Assembly: GCA_017437165.1 (NCBI GenBank)
Contig: JAFSBS010000185.1
Span: 1 to 7,767, forward strand
Length of the DNA: 7,767 bases
Source of the DNA: Clostridia bacterium
GTDB lineage: Bacteria; Bacillota; Clostridia; Oscillospirales; Acutalibacteraceae
Direction: 5' to 3'
Shown here: one piece after another, positions 1 through 5,184 of the stretch
How the letters are laid out: each line of letters opens with the position of its first letter
How positions within the stretch are numbered: the first letter of the stretch is position 1
The notes under the pieces: generated by a model
The model's input: only the letters and a program-made list of their open reading frames with translations
Database searches by the model: none
Told to the model about the DNA's origin: nothing
Translations under genes and position numbers: made by a program

Positions 1-482
1 AAATTCTTTCTCGCTATTACTTCTCTATTTACGGAGCTTTCGCAAGCAAGGAACATTCCGTCCTCAATACACATACCCGCACGTCCCCATTCGGCCACAT
101 CAACAAGCATTAAATATTTGTATGTAGGCTCTAAAACTAAAGTACCATCTCCTATATATTCAGGTTTAATAGCACTTTCGCCCGTAACCTTACCTTTAAC
201 AAGCTTACCTATAAAGTCCCCTGCACCCTTAACACCTGTTGTTGCATTAACATTACCAACAGTCCATTGCATTGCACCAGCCTGACAAGTAATACCATTT
301 GACTTTGAAAGGTCACAGATAACCTGTCTTTTTCTGATGTTCATTTCATCACAGAAGTAAGCAGTCATTGCAGTAGATGGAGAAACACTTAAATCTCTTT
401 TGTACTGAATAACCTGGAAAGGTCCTTTTTCTGCGATAATTGTAACATCATCATTGTTTGTGAAATTGCTGATTTTGTACAT
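1..482 (-). CDS. AIM24-family protein, N-terminal part (gene runs off the left edge)
   Basis: An open frame of 160 codons starts at ATG 482 and continues without a stop past base 1, so the C-terminus is missing. The translation begins MYKISNFTNNDDVTI and has the beta-rich, glycine-spaced pattern of the AIM24 (former DUF124) family: GPFQVIQY at 20-27, CQAGAMQWTVGNV at 66-78, a GAGDFIGKL segment near 87-95, and the LEPTYKYLML stretch at 118-127. No signal peptide or membrane segment is visible. The family is named after a yeast mitochondrial inner-membrane protein; the role of bacterial members is not established, so no function is assigned. A G-rich ribosome binding site (GGGGTG, about 8-10 nt upstream of the ATG) supports this start. 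It is transcribed away from the neighbouring toxin-antitoxin locus. The family call rests on recognised sequence pattern, not on a search. Confidence 0.78.
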   Translation of the reverse strand, partial: MYKISNFTNNDDVTIIAEKGPFQVIQYKRDLSVSPSTAMTAYFCDEMNIRKRQVICDLSKSNGITCQAGAMQWTVGNVNATTGVKGAGDFIGKLVKGKVTGESAIKPEYIGDGTLVLEPTYKYLMLVDVAEWGRAGMCIEDGMFLACESSVNREVIARKN

Positions 483-508
483 TTTAAAACACCCCAAAAT
501 TAAAATTT

Positions 509-537
509 ATATTATCATTCAGATGATTTCATCTGAA
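509..537 (-). promoter_or_regulatory. Putative promoter and palindromic operator of the AIM24-family gene
   Basis: On the minus strand TTCAGATGA-AA-TCATCTGAA (518-537) is a 20-bp palindrome with 9-bp arms and only the two central bases unpaired. It sits directly upstream of -10-like hexamers (TAATAT at 509-514, GATAAT at 511-516), with a weak -35 (TTCAGA, 17-bp spacing) inside its own distal arm. A palindrome filling the -35/-10 spacer is the usual layout of a repressor operator. The palindrome is seen directly; the promoter is weak and the operator role is inferred. No U-tract follows in either direction, so it is not a terminator. Confidence 0.42.
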
Positions 538-575
538 ATAATAATCCTCTTTCAGAACCATAAAATAAATTCGAC

Positions 576-604
576 TTGACAAATATTCTTAGTGATATTA
601 TAAT
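576..604 (+). promoter_or_regulatory. Consensus sigma-A promoter of the antitoxin RNA
   Basis: TTGACA (576-581) and TATAAT (599-604) both match the housekeeping consensus exactly and are separated by exactly 17 bp. The expected start of transcription is about base 611. No protein-coding gene with a plausible ribosome binding site follows; the only thing downstream is a short RNA ending in a hairpin terminator. Very strong promoters driving short antisense RNAs are typical of type I antitoxins. Confidence 0.88.
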
Positions 605-617
605 ATAAATGAAATAA

Positions 618-640
618 GGCAAACCGATAGACGGTTAGCC
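618..640 (-). terminator. Probable 3' hairpin of the toxin mRNA
   Basis: On the minus strand GGC-T-AACCG, loop TCTAT, CGGTT-T-GCC forms an 8-bp stem with one T-T mismatch, followed by the U-rich stretch TTATTTCATTT. It is the first terminator-like structure after the toxin gene and would give a message of about 250 nt from the promoter at 874-902. The U-tract is interrupted, so termination may be incomplete. The same arms also take part in the longer pairing with the message's 5' end. Confidence 0.5.
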
Positions 641-653
641 CGTGTATTTAGTT

Positions 654-697
654 AGAAATAACCGTTACATTGGCGTGTGGGCGGTTATTTCTTTTTT
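654..697 (+). terminator. Intrinsic terminator of the antitoxin RNA
   Basis: AGAAATAACCG (654-664) pairs perfectly with CGGTTATTTCT (682-692) around a 17-nt loop and runs into TTTTTT (692-697). On the opposite strand the same hairpin is followed by AACTAAAT, not a U-run, so it terminates only plus-strand transcription. The toxin stop codon lies inside the 682-692 arm. Confidence 0.85.
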
Positions 698-780
698 GTT
701 ATATTTATAATATCTATAACAAGTGCAAGAATCGAAACTATAAGAGTTAATAATAAAAACAACTCGCTATATGTAACCAT
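685..780 (-). CDS. Small hydrophobic membrane toxin of a type I toxin-antitoxin system (TxpA/BsrG-like)
   Basis: ATG at 780 opens a 31-codon frame ending in TAA at 685-687. The peptide begins MVTYSELFLLLTLIVSIL, continues as one hydrophobic helix to about residue 27 with a single Asp at position 23, and ends in a KKK tail. The M-x-x-Y-[ES]-x-L start, the single membrane span and the basic tail match the short holin-like toxins of Firmicutes (BsrG, BsrE, TxpA), which insert into the cytoplasmic membrane and disturb it when overproduced. A very strong ribosome binding site, AAAGGGGGG, lies 8 nt upstream of the ATG. The gene has its own promoter, and an antisense RNA covers its 3' end. It is short enough to be missed by routine gene calling. 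The family call is by pattern and layout; toxicity is inferred. Confidence 0.85.
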   Translation of the reverse strand: MVTYSELFLLLTLIVSILALVIDIINITKKK

Positions 781-787
781 CAGCACC

Positions 788-833
788 GCCCCCCTTTCAA
801 GAGGGCTAAAAGTGCCCCCTAAAATGAGAGGGC
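788..833 (-). promoter_or_regulatory. Toxin mRNA leader with four interchangeable pairing segments
   Basis: In the minus-strand RNA four 6-nt segments follow one another: A GCCCUC (833-828), B GGGGGC (819-814), C GCCCUC (806-801) and D GGGGGC (793-788), separated by 8, 7 and 7 nt. A pairs with B and C with D; equally, B can pair with C (each helix is five Watson-Crick pairs and one G-U). D contains most of the ribosome binding site. With A:B and C:D formed, the site is closed; with B:C formed, D is free. Segment A also overlaps the region able to pair with the 3' end of the same message. The segments are seen directly; which fold exists in the cell is inferred. Confidence 0.62.
789..797 (-). 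promoter_or_regulatory. Strong ribosome binding site of the toxin
   Basis: AAAGGGGGG ends 8 nt before the toxin ATG and can pair with eight bases of the 16S rRNA tail (one G-U). Most of it lies inside a hairpin arm that would hide it from ribosomes, so this site is both strong and conditional. Confidence 0.8.
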
Positions 834-873
834 TAACCGCCTATCCGTTATGGCTTACATTATTCCATGAATT

Positions 874-902
874 ATTATATCGTATTGTTAATTATATTTC
901 AA
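874..902 (-). promoter_or_regulatory. Promoter of the toxin mRNA
   Basis: On the minus strand TTGAAA (902-897) and TATAAT (879-874) are separated by exactly 17 bp, predicting a start near 867 and an untranslated leader of about 87 nt. It faces the antitoxin promoter at 576-604, so the two transcripts converge and overlap. Confidence 0.82.
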
Positions 903-1060
903 CACAAATTTTCATTTAAAAATCTTTGTAAAACCACAATTCCACGATTAGTGGAGAAATTCCACTTTAAATGAGTTGCATTTTGTGTCCATTTATAGGA
1001 GAATTTAATTACAGATAAGCGCTGAAATCTGCAATTCCTAAAAAAGGAGAAAGAATATAT
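903..1060 (+). promoter_or_regulatory. Upstream region of the XRE-type membrane gene with repeated TCCAC/GTGGA boxes
   Basis: The boxes TCCAC (941-945), GTGGA (951-955) and TCCAC (961-965) are spaced at 10-bp intervals. They form two overlapping inverted repeats with 5-nt centres, and the outer boxes are 20 bp apart, about two helix turns. Such phasing suits a DNA-binding protein, and autoregulation by the downstream helix-turn-helix protein is an obvious guess. Nearer the gene, CAGAT (1012-1016) can pair with ATCTG (1027-1031), and TCCT (1036-1039) with the AGGA of the ribosome binding site (1045-1048). I could not find a convincing -35/-10 pair here. Confidence 0.35.
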
Positions 1061-2416
1061 ATGGAGAAAAAGACTATGGGAACTTTTCTTGCTGCGTTAA
1101 GAAAAGCCAATGGCTACACACAACAAGAAGTTGCCGACAAATTAAATGTATCTAATAAAACAGTAAGCAAGTGGGAATGTGATGACGGTTGCCCTGAAAT
1201 TATGATGTTACCCGCAATTGCAGAGCTTTATTCCGTTACTGTAGATGAAATTTTAAAGGGCGAAAGAATTCAAAAGTCAACTAACGAACCTGAATCACAA
1301 AAAGAGAAAAAAGAAAACACAGAAAAGCGAGCAAAATATTTAGTAGAAAAATTATTAACACAATATAAAAACAAATCAATAATTGCTATTACACTTTCTG
1401 TTATCGGTGCTGTTCTCCCATATCTTGGTGGTTTGATTTTCTATTCGAATTATATTTTTATTCCTATAATTCTTACAATTGCACTAATTGCTGCCTCTGC
1501 AATAATTATGGCTATTGCTACAAACAATCTCAAATCAAATTTATATACAAATGATATTGTAGATGAAGAAACTTTAAAAGATGTAAAACAAACATCTATT
1601 AAATATATCTCGCTTATAATCTGCTTCCCCATTATTGCACTTATAGGGTTAATAACCATATTAACAGGTTATGGTTATTCCGCATTTTTGCTTTTACCAT
1701 TATCCTTAGTGGTTGCCACTGCTATTTGTTATCCGTACTACAAAAACAGGTTAAAGAAAGAAAATATAGAGATAGTAAAAAGCAAGAAAGATATTGTCCG
1801 AACAAAGAAATTCGTAAAACTAACTGTAATAGCTGATATTTTTATTGTTGTAGCCTTTCTTTTGGTTTATGGTTGCATTACTTATACAGAAACAATGACC
1901 AAAACCTCTTTTGGATTTGAAGATGCTATAAATTACCAATATGAAACAAGAGAGCAAGCTGAAAATGATTACTACAAGTTTAAAAATGCTATTATTAACA
2001 AAGAACCGTTTTACATTTTTAATTATGTAGATGAGCTTGCTACCGACAATATTGTTGTAAATGTTTCTGATGTTACCTTCGACATATCAAAAGTAGAAAA
2101 TGAGCATTATTTTGTTTCTGATTACTTTGAAGCATTAGATTATGATTACACCTTTAAATCAAAGGAAGAAGCCGATAAATTCATTTATGAAAACACCTTC
2201 AACGAATCAAAAGCCTTCTATATTAACTCAATTTGTTCTCCGGATGAATATATCACTTTTGATGATGACACTCTTACTATCACACAACATACCACACTAC
2301 AGAGTTTTGTAAACGAATTTTTTGACACTTATATTGAGATTTTTGTTATAAGCACATTCTTCGTTTTTGGTGCTACTTTAATTTCAGTAATAATTTATTT
2401 TAAAAAGAAAAAATAA
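1061..2416 (+). CDS. XRE-family helix-turn-helix protein fused to a six-segment membrane domain
   Basis: This 451-residue protein starts at ATG 1061 behind AGGAG (1045-1049). Residues 7-63 are a classic HTH_3/XRE DNA-binding domain (TQQEVADKL as helix 2, NKTVSKWE as recognition helix, then PAIAELYSVTVDEIL). A charged linker (about 68-104) leads to hydrophobic segments at roughly 106-128, 131-153, 181-203, 207-226, 253-274 and 426-447, ending in KKKK. Between the last two lies a loop of about 150 residues, acidic and rich in Tyr and Phe, probably outside the cell. An even number of spans keeps both the HTH and the C-terminal tail in the cytoplasm. Firmicutes often have such membrane-tethered XRE proteins; a sensor-regulator role is plausible, but ligand and targets are unknown. 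The loop looks internally duplicated. It is convergent with the murA operon and divergent from the toxin gene. Confidence 0.85.
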   Translation: MEKKTMGTFLAALRKANGYTQQEVADKLNVSNKTVSKWECDDGCPEIMMLPAIAELYSVTVDEILKGERIQKSTNEPESQKEKKENTEKRAKYLVEKLLTQYKNKSIIAITLSVIGAVLPYLGGLIFYSNYIFIPIILTIALIAASAIIMAIATNNLKSNLYTNDIVDEETLKDVKQTSIKYISLIICFPIIALIGLITILTGYGYSAFLLLPLSLVVATAICYPYYKNRLKKENIEIVKSKKDIVRTKKFVKLTVIADIFIVVAFLLVYGCITYTETMTKTSFGFEDAINYQYETREQAENDYYKFKNAIINKEPFYIFNYVDELATDNIVVNVSDVTFDISKVENEHYFVSDYFEALDYDYTFKSKEEADKFIYENTFNESKAFYINSICSPDEYITFDDDTLTITQHTTLQSFVNEFFDTYIEIFVISTFFVFGATLISVIIYFKKKK

Positions 2417-2422
2417 ACAAAA

Positions 2423-2458
2423 AAAACAGTTGATTGGTAAATATCAATCAACTGTTTT
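2423..2458. terminator. Bidirectional intrinsic terminator
   Basis: AAAACAGTTGATTG (2423-2436) pairs perfectly with CAATCAACTGTTTT (2445-2458), a 14-bp stem with an 8-nt loop. It is followed by TTTTCGTTTTT on the plus strand and, in the other direction, by the complement of the A-run 2419-2426. It lies 6 bp after the stop of the XRE-type gene and 5 bp beyond the stop of the convergent phosphatase gene, so it serves both. Confidence 0.92.
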
Positions 2459-2463
2459 CGTTT

Positions 2464-2922
2464 TTATAAATTATTTAAAAATCCCTCTAAGCCTTCGCAA
2501 ATATCATTATAAGTAACTGTAAAATTACCCGTGTACCACGGGTCTGCCACATCAGTTTTTCTGTTAGTATAATCCATAAGTTTTTTGACTTTGTTCTCCG
2601 GGTCAGCGCCGAAAATCCTTAAAATGTTTCTTATATTATTGCTATCCATACAAATGAATAAATCATATCTGTCATAGTCGCTCTTTTTCACCTGAGTGGC
2701 TCTTTTTCCGTCACATGAAATCCCGTGTTCGTTTAAAATCTTCTTTGCAGGTGGGTAAACGGGATTGCCAACACCCATAAAAATTTCTTCACTGCTTGTA
2801 GCCATTGAGCAGACAGAAAACTCATTTTCTCTACCCTGTTTTTTTAGCATATCTTTAAATATAAACTCTGCCATAGGACTTCTGCAAATGTTGCCGTGAC
2901 ATACGAAGTTGATTTTTAACAT
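2464..2922 (-). CDS. Low-molecular-weight protein-tyrosine phosphatase family protein
   Basis: A 152-residue cytoplasmic protein, normal for the family (about 150-160). The phosphate-binding loop C-X5-R is at the N-terminus (VCHGNICRSPMAE; nucleophile C8, R14, followed by S15), and the general acid loop is present as ADPWYTGNF with D127. Y130 sits just after it. The enzyme hydrolyses phosphotyrosine through a cysteinyl-phosphate intermediate; some relatives act on phosphoarginine or arsenate, but the DPWY loop here fits the tyrosine phosphatase branch. It is the last gene of the murA operon: its ATG lies 2 nt after the stop of the upstream hydrolase gene, with no good ribosome binding site of its own (AAGG is 16 nt away), so translational coupling is likely. 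The in vivo substrate is unknown; capsule or cell-wall kinases are typical partners. Confidence 0.93.
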   Translation of the reverse strand: MLKINFVCHGNICRSPMAEFIFKDMLKKQGRENEFSVCSMATSSEEIFMGVGNPVYPPAKKILNEHGISCDGKRATQVKKSDYDRYDLFICMDSNNIRNILRIFGADPENKVKKLMDYTNRKTDVADPWYTGNFTVTYNDICEGLEGFLNNL

Positions 2923-2924
2923 AA

Positions 2925-3719
2925 TTAAACTAAAACTACCTTACTGTTATTTTCTGCTTCTGCAACTTTTAGCTGGTAATCTCTATTGACGAGTGCGCCC
3001 ATATTTAAAAGTGCATTTATTGAAGTTTCATACGCTAAATGCGGTGTATTATTTTCAGGACTCAAATGTGCTAAAACAAATTGTGTTGTACCATTGTTTA
3101 CGAGTTTTTTTAAAACATCTGCACACGCATCATTTGATAGATGCCCTTTATCAGAAAGAATTCTTTTTTTCAATTCATAATAATACGTGCCATTTTTTAA
3201 CATATTCACATCGTGATTCGACTCAATATAAACTAATTTACAACCTGTAATTGATTTCATAATTTCAGGTGTTACAACACCGGTATCTGTCGCAACTGCT
3301 ATTTTTGTACTTCCATCGCTACCGGTGATAGTGTAACCTCTACCATCTGCACAGTCATGTGAAGTTTTAAAAGGTTTAATAAACATATCACCAATTTCTA
3401 CACCATCATCATTTACAGTAAAATCTATATGACAATCGTTTAAAATATCTTTTTTCTTTAATTCTAAAATAGTACCCGCTGAAGCGTAAACGGGTATTTT
3501 ATTACGCTTTAAAAATACCGAAAGACCTTTTACGTGGTCTATGTGTTCGTGTGTGAGAAAAACTGCTTTAACACTGGTTTCTTCTACACCAATCGAGTCA
3601 AGTTTTTCTCTTATTTGTTTGGCAGTTCTGCCCACATCCACCAAAATTCCTGCATTATTTTCGCCTATGTAAACAGAATTGCCGCTACTTGATGAAAATA
3701 GCGGACAAAATCTTATCAT
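2925..3719 (-). CDS. walJ: Metallo-beta-lactamase-fold hydrolase, WalJ/YycJ type
   Basis: 264 residues, the usual length of WalJ/YycJ. The metal-binding signature is complete: THEHIDH (H57, H59, D61, H62), H121 in KTSHD, D145 in ATDTG and H218 near the C-terminus. The opening FCPLFSSSSGNSVYI and the ESNHD (166-170) and GHLSN (192-196) motifs are characteristic of this branch, which is related to 5'-to-3' DNA exonucleases and is encoded with the WalRK cell-wall regulators in Bacilli. Here it is not beside walRK but directly behind murA, 6 nt after its stop. Its ribosome binding site GAGGAG is formed by the last two sense codons of murA, which couples the two genes. A di-metal nuclease role is likely; the link to wall homeostasis is inferred from relatives. 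Confidence is high for the fold and good for the WalJ subfamily. Confidence 0.86.
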   Translation of the reverse strand: MIRFCPLFSSSSGNSVYIGENNAGILVDVGRTAKQIREKLDSIGVEETSVKAVFLTHEHIDHVKGLSVFLKRNKIPVYASAGTILELKKKDILNDCHIDFTVNDDGVEIGDMFIKPFKTSHDCADGRGYTITGSDGSTKIAVATDTGVVTPEIMKSITGCKLVYIESNHDVNMLKNGTYYYELKKRILSDKGHLSNDACADVLKKLVNNGTTQFVLAHLSPENNTPHLAYETSINALLNMGALVNRDYQLKVAEAENNSKVVLV

Positions 3720-3725
3720 ATTAAA

Positions 3726-4997
3726 TTACTCCTCATCAAATGATTCACGGGTAATATCTACACCAACAGCGGTGAGTTTATCAACAATTTTTTCATAACC
3801 GCGGTCAATAAGGTTTACATTTGTAACTGTTGTTGTGCCTTTAGCCATCATACCGGCGATAACCATTGCCGCACCCGCTCTTAAGTCATCTGCTTCAACC
3901 GGTGCTCCATTAAGATTATTTACACCTGTAATAATAGCAGTTTTTCCATCAACAATTATGTTAGCACCCATTCTCTTTAACTGTTGGGTATATTTGAAAC
4001 GATTATCCCACACGCTTTCTACAACATGGCTCGTCCCTTTACAAGTTGTAAGTAAAACTGCCATTTGTGGTTGCATATCTGTAGGGAAACCTGGGTGTGG
4101 TCTTGTTTTAACTCTGCAAGCATTTGGTCTTTCAATATTTGAAACAACACGAATACTGTCATCACCTTCAATAACAGTAACTCCACACTCTTCTAACTTA
4201 TTTGTGATTGACTCAAGATGTTTCGGAATAACATCCTGAATTATAACATCACCACCAACTGAAGCAACCGCTACCATGTAAGTACCTGCTTCAATCTGGT
4301 CAGGAATTATTGAATAAGTGCATCCGTGCATATTTTGTGTGCCACGAATTTTAATTACATCTGTACCGGCACCACGAACATCTGCACCCATTGAGTTAAG
4401 AAAGTTTGCATGGTCAACAATATGTGGCTCTCTCGCCGCATTTTCAATTACCGTAAGACCTTTTGCTCTTACTGCTGCAAGCATTACATTTATTGTAGCA
4501 CCTACTGAAACAACGTCCATATAAACAGAAGAACCCATAAGTTCATCTGCAGTAGCCACAACAACTGCGCTTTCGGTACTAACTGTTGCACCTAATGCTT
4601 CAAAACCTTTAATATGCTGGTCTATTGGTCTTTCACCAAAATAACAACCACCGGGCATTGAAACACTTGCGTTACCAAATTTACCTAAAAGAGCACCTAA
4701 AAGATAATACGACGCTCTTAATTTACGTGTCATTTTATCCGGTATATTTATATCTGCATTGACATTTTTACCATCGATTATAACTACGCCTTCTTCCGGT
4801 GTTTCTACTTCTGCACCAATATGGCGTAATATTTTTATCATCATTCTGACATCACTGATATCAGGAATATTTTCAATTCTACAAGGACCATCAGCGAGAA
4901 TAGCAGCAGGCATAATTCCTAAAACCGCATTCTTTGCACCGCTGATTTTAATTTCGCCGTGAAGTTTATTACCACCACGAATTACAAATCTTTCCAC
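3726..4997 (-). CDS. murA: UDP-N-acetylglucosamine 1-carboxyvinyltransferase (MurA)
   Basis: MurA transfers enolpyruvate from phosphoenolpyruvate to UDP-GlcNAc, the first committed step of peptidoglycan synthesis, in the cytoplasm. Counted from GTG 4997 (MERFVIRGGNKL, 423 residues), K22 and N23 are in SGAKNA, the catalytic cysteine is C118 in PGGCYFGERP, D307 is in GFPTD and R373 in DDLRAG, all close to the E. coli positions (K22, C115, D305). The cysteine is the residue alkylated by fosfomycin, so the enzyme has no obvious intrinsic-resistance substitution. An upstream in-frame GTG at 5006 would add three residues, but it overlaps the ribosome binding site AGGGG (5010-5006), which sits 8 nt from GTG 4997. 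It is first in an operon with the WalJ-type hydrolase and a tyrosine phosphatase. Clostridia and Bacilli often carry two murA copies; which paralogue this is cannot be told here. Confidence 0.96.
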   Translation of the reverse strand: MERFVIRGGNKLHGEIKISGAKNAVLGIMPAAILADGPCRIENIPDISDVRMMIKILRHIGAEVETPEEGVVIIDGKNVNADINIPDKMTRKLRASYYLLGALLGKFGNASVSMPGGCYFGERPIDQHIKGFEALGATVSTESAVVVATADELMGSSVYMDVVSVGATINVMLAAVRAKGLTVIENAAREPHIVDHANFLNSMGADVRGAGTDVIKIRGTQNMHGCTYSIIPDQIEAGTYMVAVASVGGDVIIQDVIPKHLESITNKLEECGVTVIEGDDSIRVVSNIERPNACRVKTRPHPGFPTDMQPQMAVLLTTCKGTSHVVESVWDNRFKYTQQLKRMGANIIVDGKTAIITGVNNLNGAPVEADDLRAGAAMVIAGMMAKGTTTVTNVNLIDRGYEKIVDKLTAVGVDITRESFDEE

Positions 4998-5085
4998 GTG
5001 CGGCACCCCTAACTTTTTAATTTTTATATCTGAATTAAGTAATTGTCATATTAAACGTGAAAAATCGCACAAATCCACTTTTAAT

Positions 5086-5094
5086 ATTATAACA
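5086..5094 (-). promoter_or_regulatory. Extended -10 promoter of the murA operon
   Basis: On the minus strand TGTTATAAT (5094-5086) is a consensus -10 hexamer with the TGn extension, which explains the absence of a recognisable -35 at 16-18 bp. Transcription would begin near 5079, giving a leader of about 80 nt before GTG 4997. The rest of the 5098-5164 interval is AT-rich and shows no gene or other clear structure. Confidence 0.62.
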
Positions 5095-5164
5095 CTTTTT
5101 CATACAAAATAAAAGAGCATTTTAAATATATAAAAGTAGTAAATATTATAATTTTTGCAAGATT

Positions 5165-5184
5165 TTTTGTGATATTACACAAAA
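5165..5184. repeat. Second inverted repeat abutting the terminator
   Basis: TTTTGTG (5165-5171) and CACAAAA (5178-5184) form a 7-bp inverted repeat with a 6-nt centre that begins exactly where the neighbouring 15-bp hairpin ends. Its TTTT also supplies the U-run of that terminator. It could be a back-up terminator half or a protein site; nothing decides between them. Confidence 0.5.

Larger units (their letters stand above)
611..697 (+). ncRNA. Antisense RNA antitoxin (type I toxin-antitoxin), about 87 nt
   Basis: The ends are inferred from the consensus promoter just upstream and the hairpin plus T-run at 654-697. The RNA would fold into two stem-loops. The 5' one (618-640) pairs GGC/GCC and AACCG/CGGTT around a 5-nt loop; the 3' one is the terminator with a 17-nt loop. 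The RNA is fully complementary to the 3' part of the toxin message, covering the last three toxin codons, the stop codon and the 3' untranslated region. This 3' overlap matches the TxpA/RatA and BsrG/SR4 arrangement of Bacillus subtilis, where the antisense RNA promotes RNase III cleavage and, for SR4, also tightens the structure around the toxin ribosome binding site. Expression and exact ends are not proven by sequence. Confidence 0.8.
618..855. repeat. Inverted repeat bounding the toxin-antitoxin locus
   Basis: GATAGACGGTTAGCCC (626-641) is repeated in inverted orientation at 830-845 (GGGCTAACCGCCTATC) with 15 of 16 bases matching, and similarity continues outward to about 618 and 855. Because each copy lies at the 5' end of one of the two converging transcripts, antitoxin and toxin RNAs begin with similar sequence, while the two ends of the toxin mRNA are complementary over 16 consecutive pairs (one G-U). 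This resembles the repeats shared by the two RNAs of Fst-type par loci. Confidence 0.8.

Noticed and set aside
618..855. Inverted repeats as the ends of a MITE or IS remnant
   Set aside because: No target-site duplication was visible, and the repeats coincide with the 5' ends of the two converging RNAs, which the toxin-antitoxin reading explains better.
677..919. Plus-strand 80-codon frame starting at GTG 677
   Set aside because: It has no ribosome binding site, starts inside the antitoxin terminator, and runs antisense through the toxin gene, its leader and its promoter. Its hydrophobic start is an accident of the opposite strand.
3835..4239. Plus-strand 134-codon frame opposite murA
   Set aside because: It lies wholly inside an unmistakable murA on the other strand, with no ribosome binding site or promoter; its composition is that expected of an antisense shadow.
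5020..5107. Possible small minus-strand peptide in the murA leader (about 22 codons from an ATG near 5100)
   Set aside because: There is no ribosome binding site, the ATG lies upstream of the predicted transcript start, and the composition is that of random AT-rich sequence.
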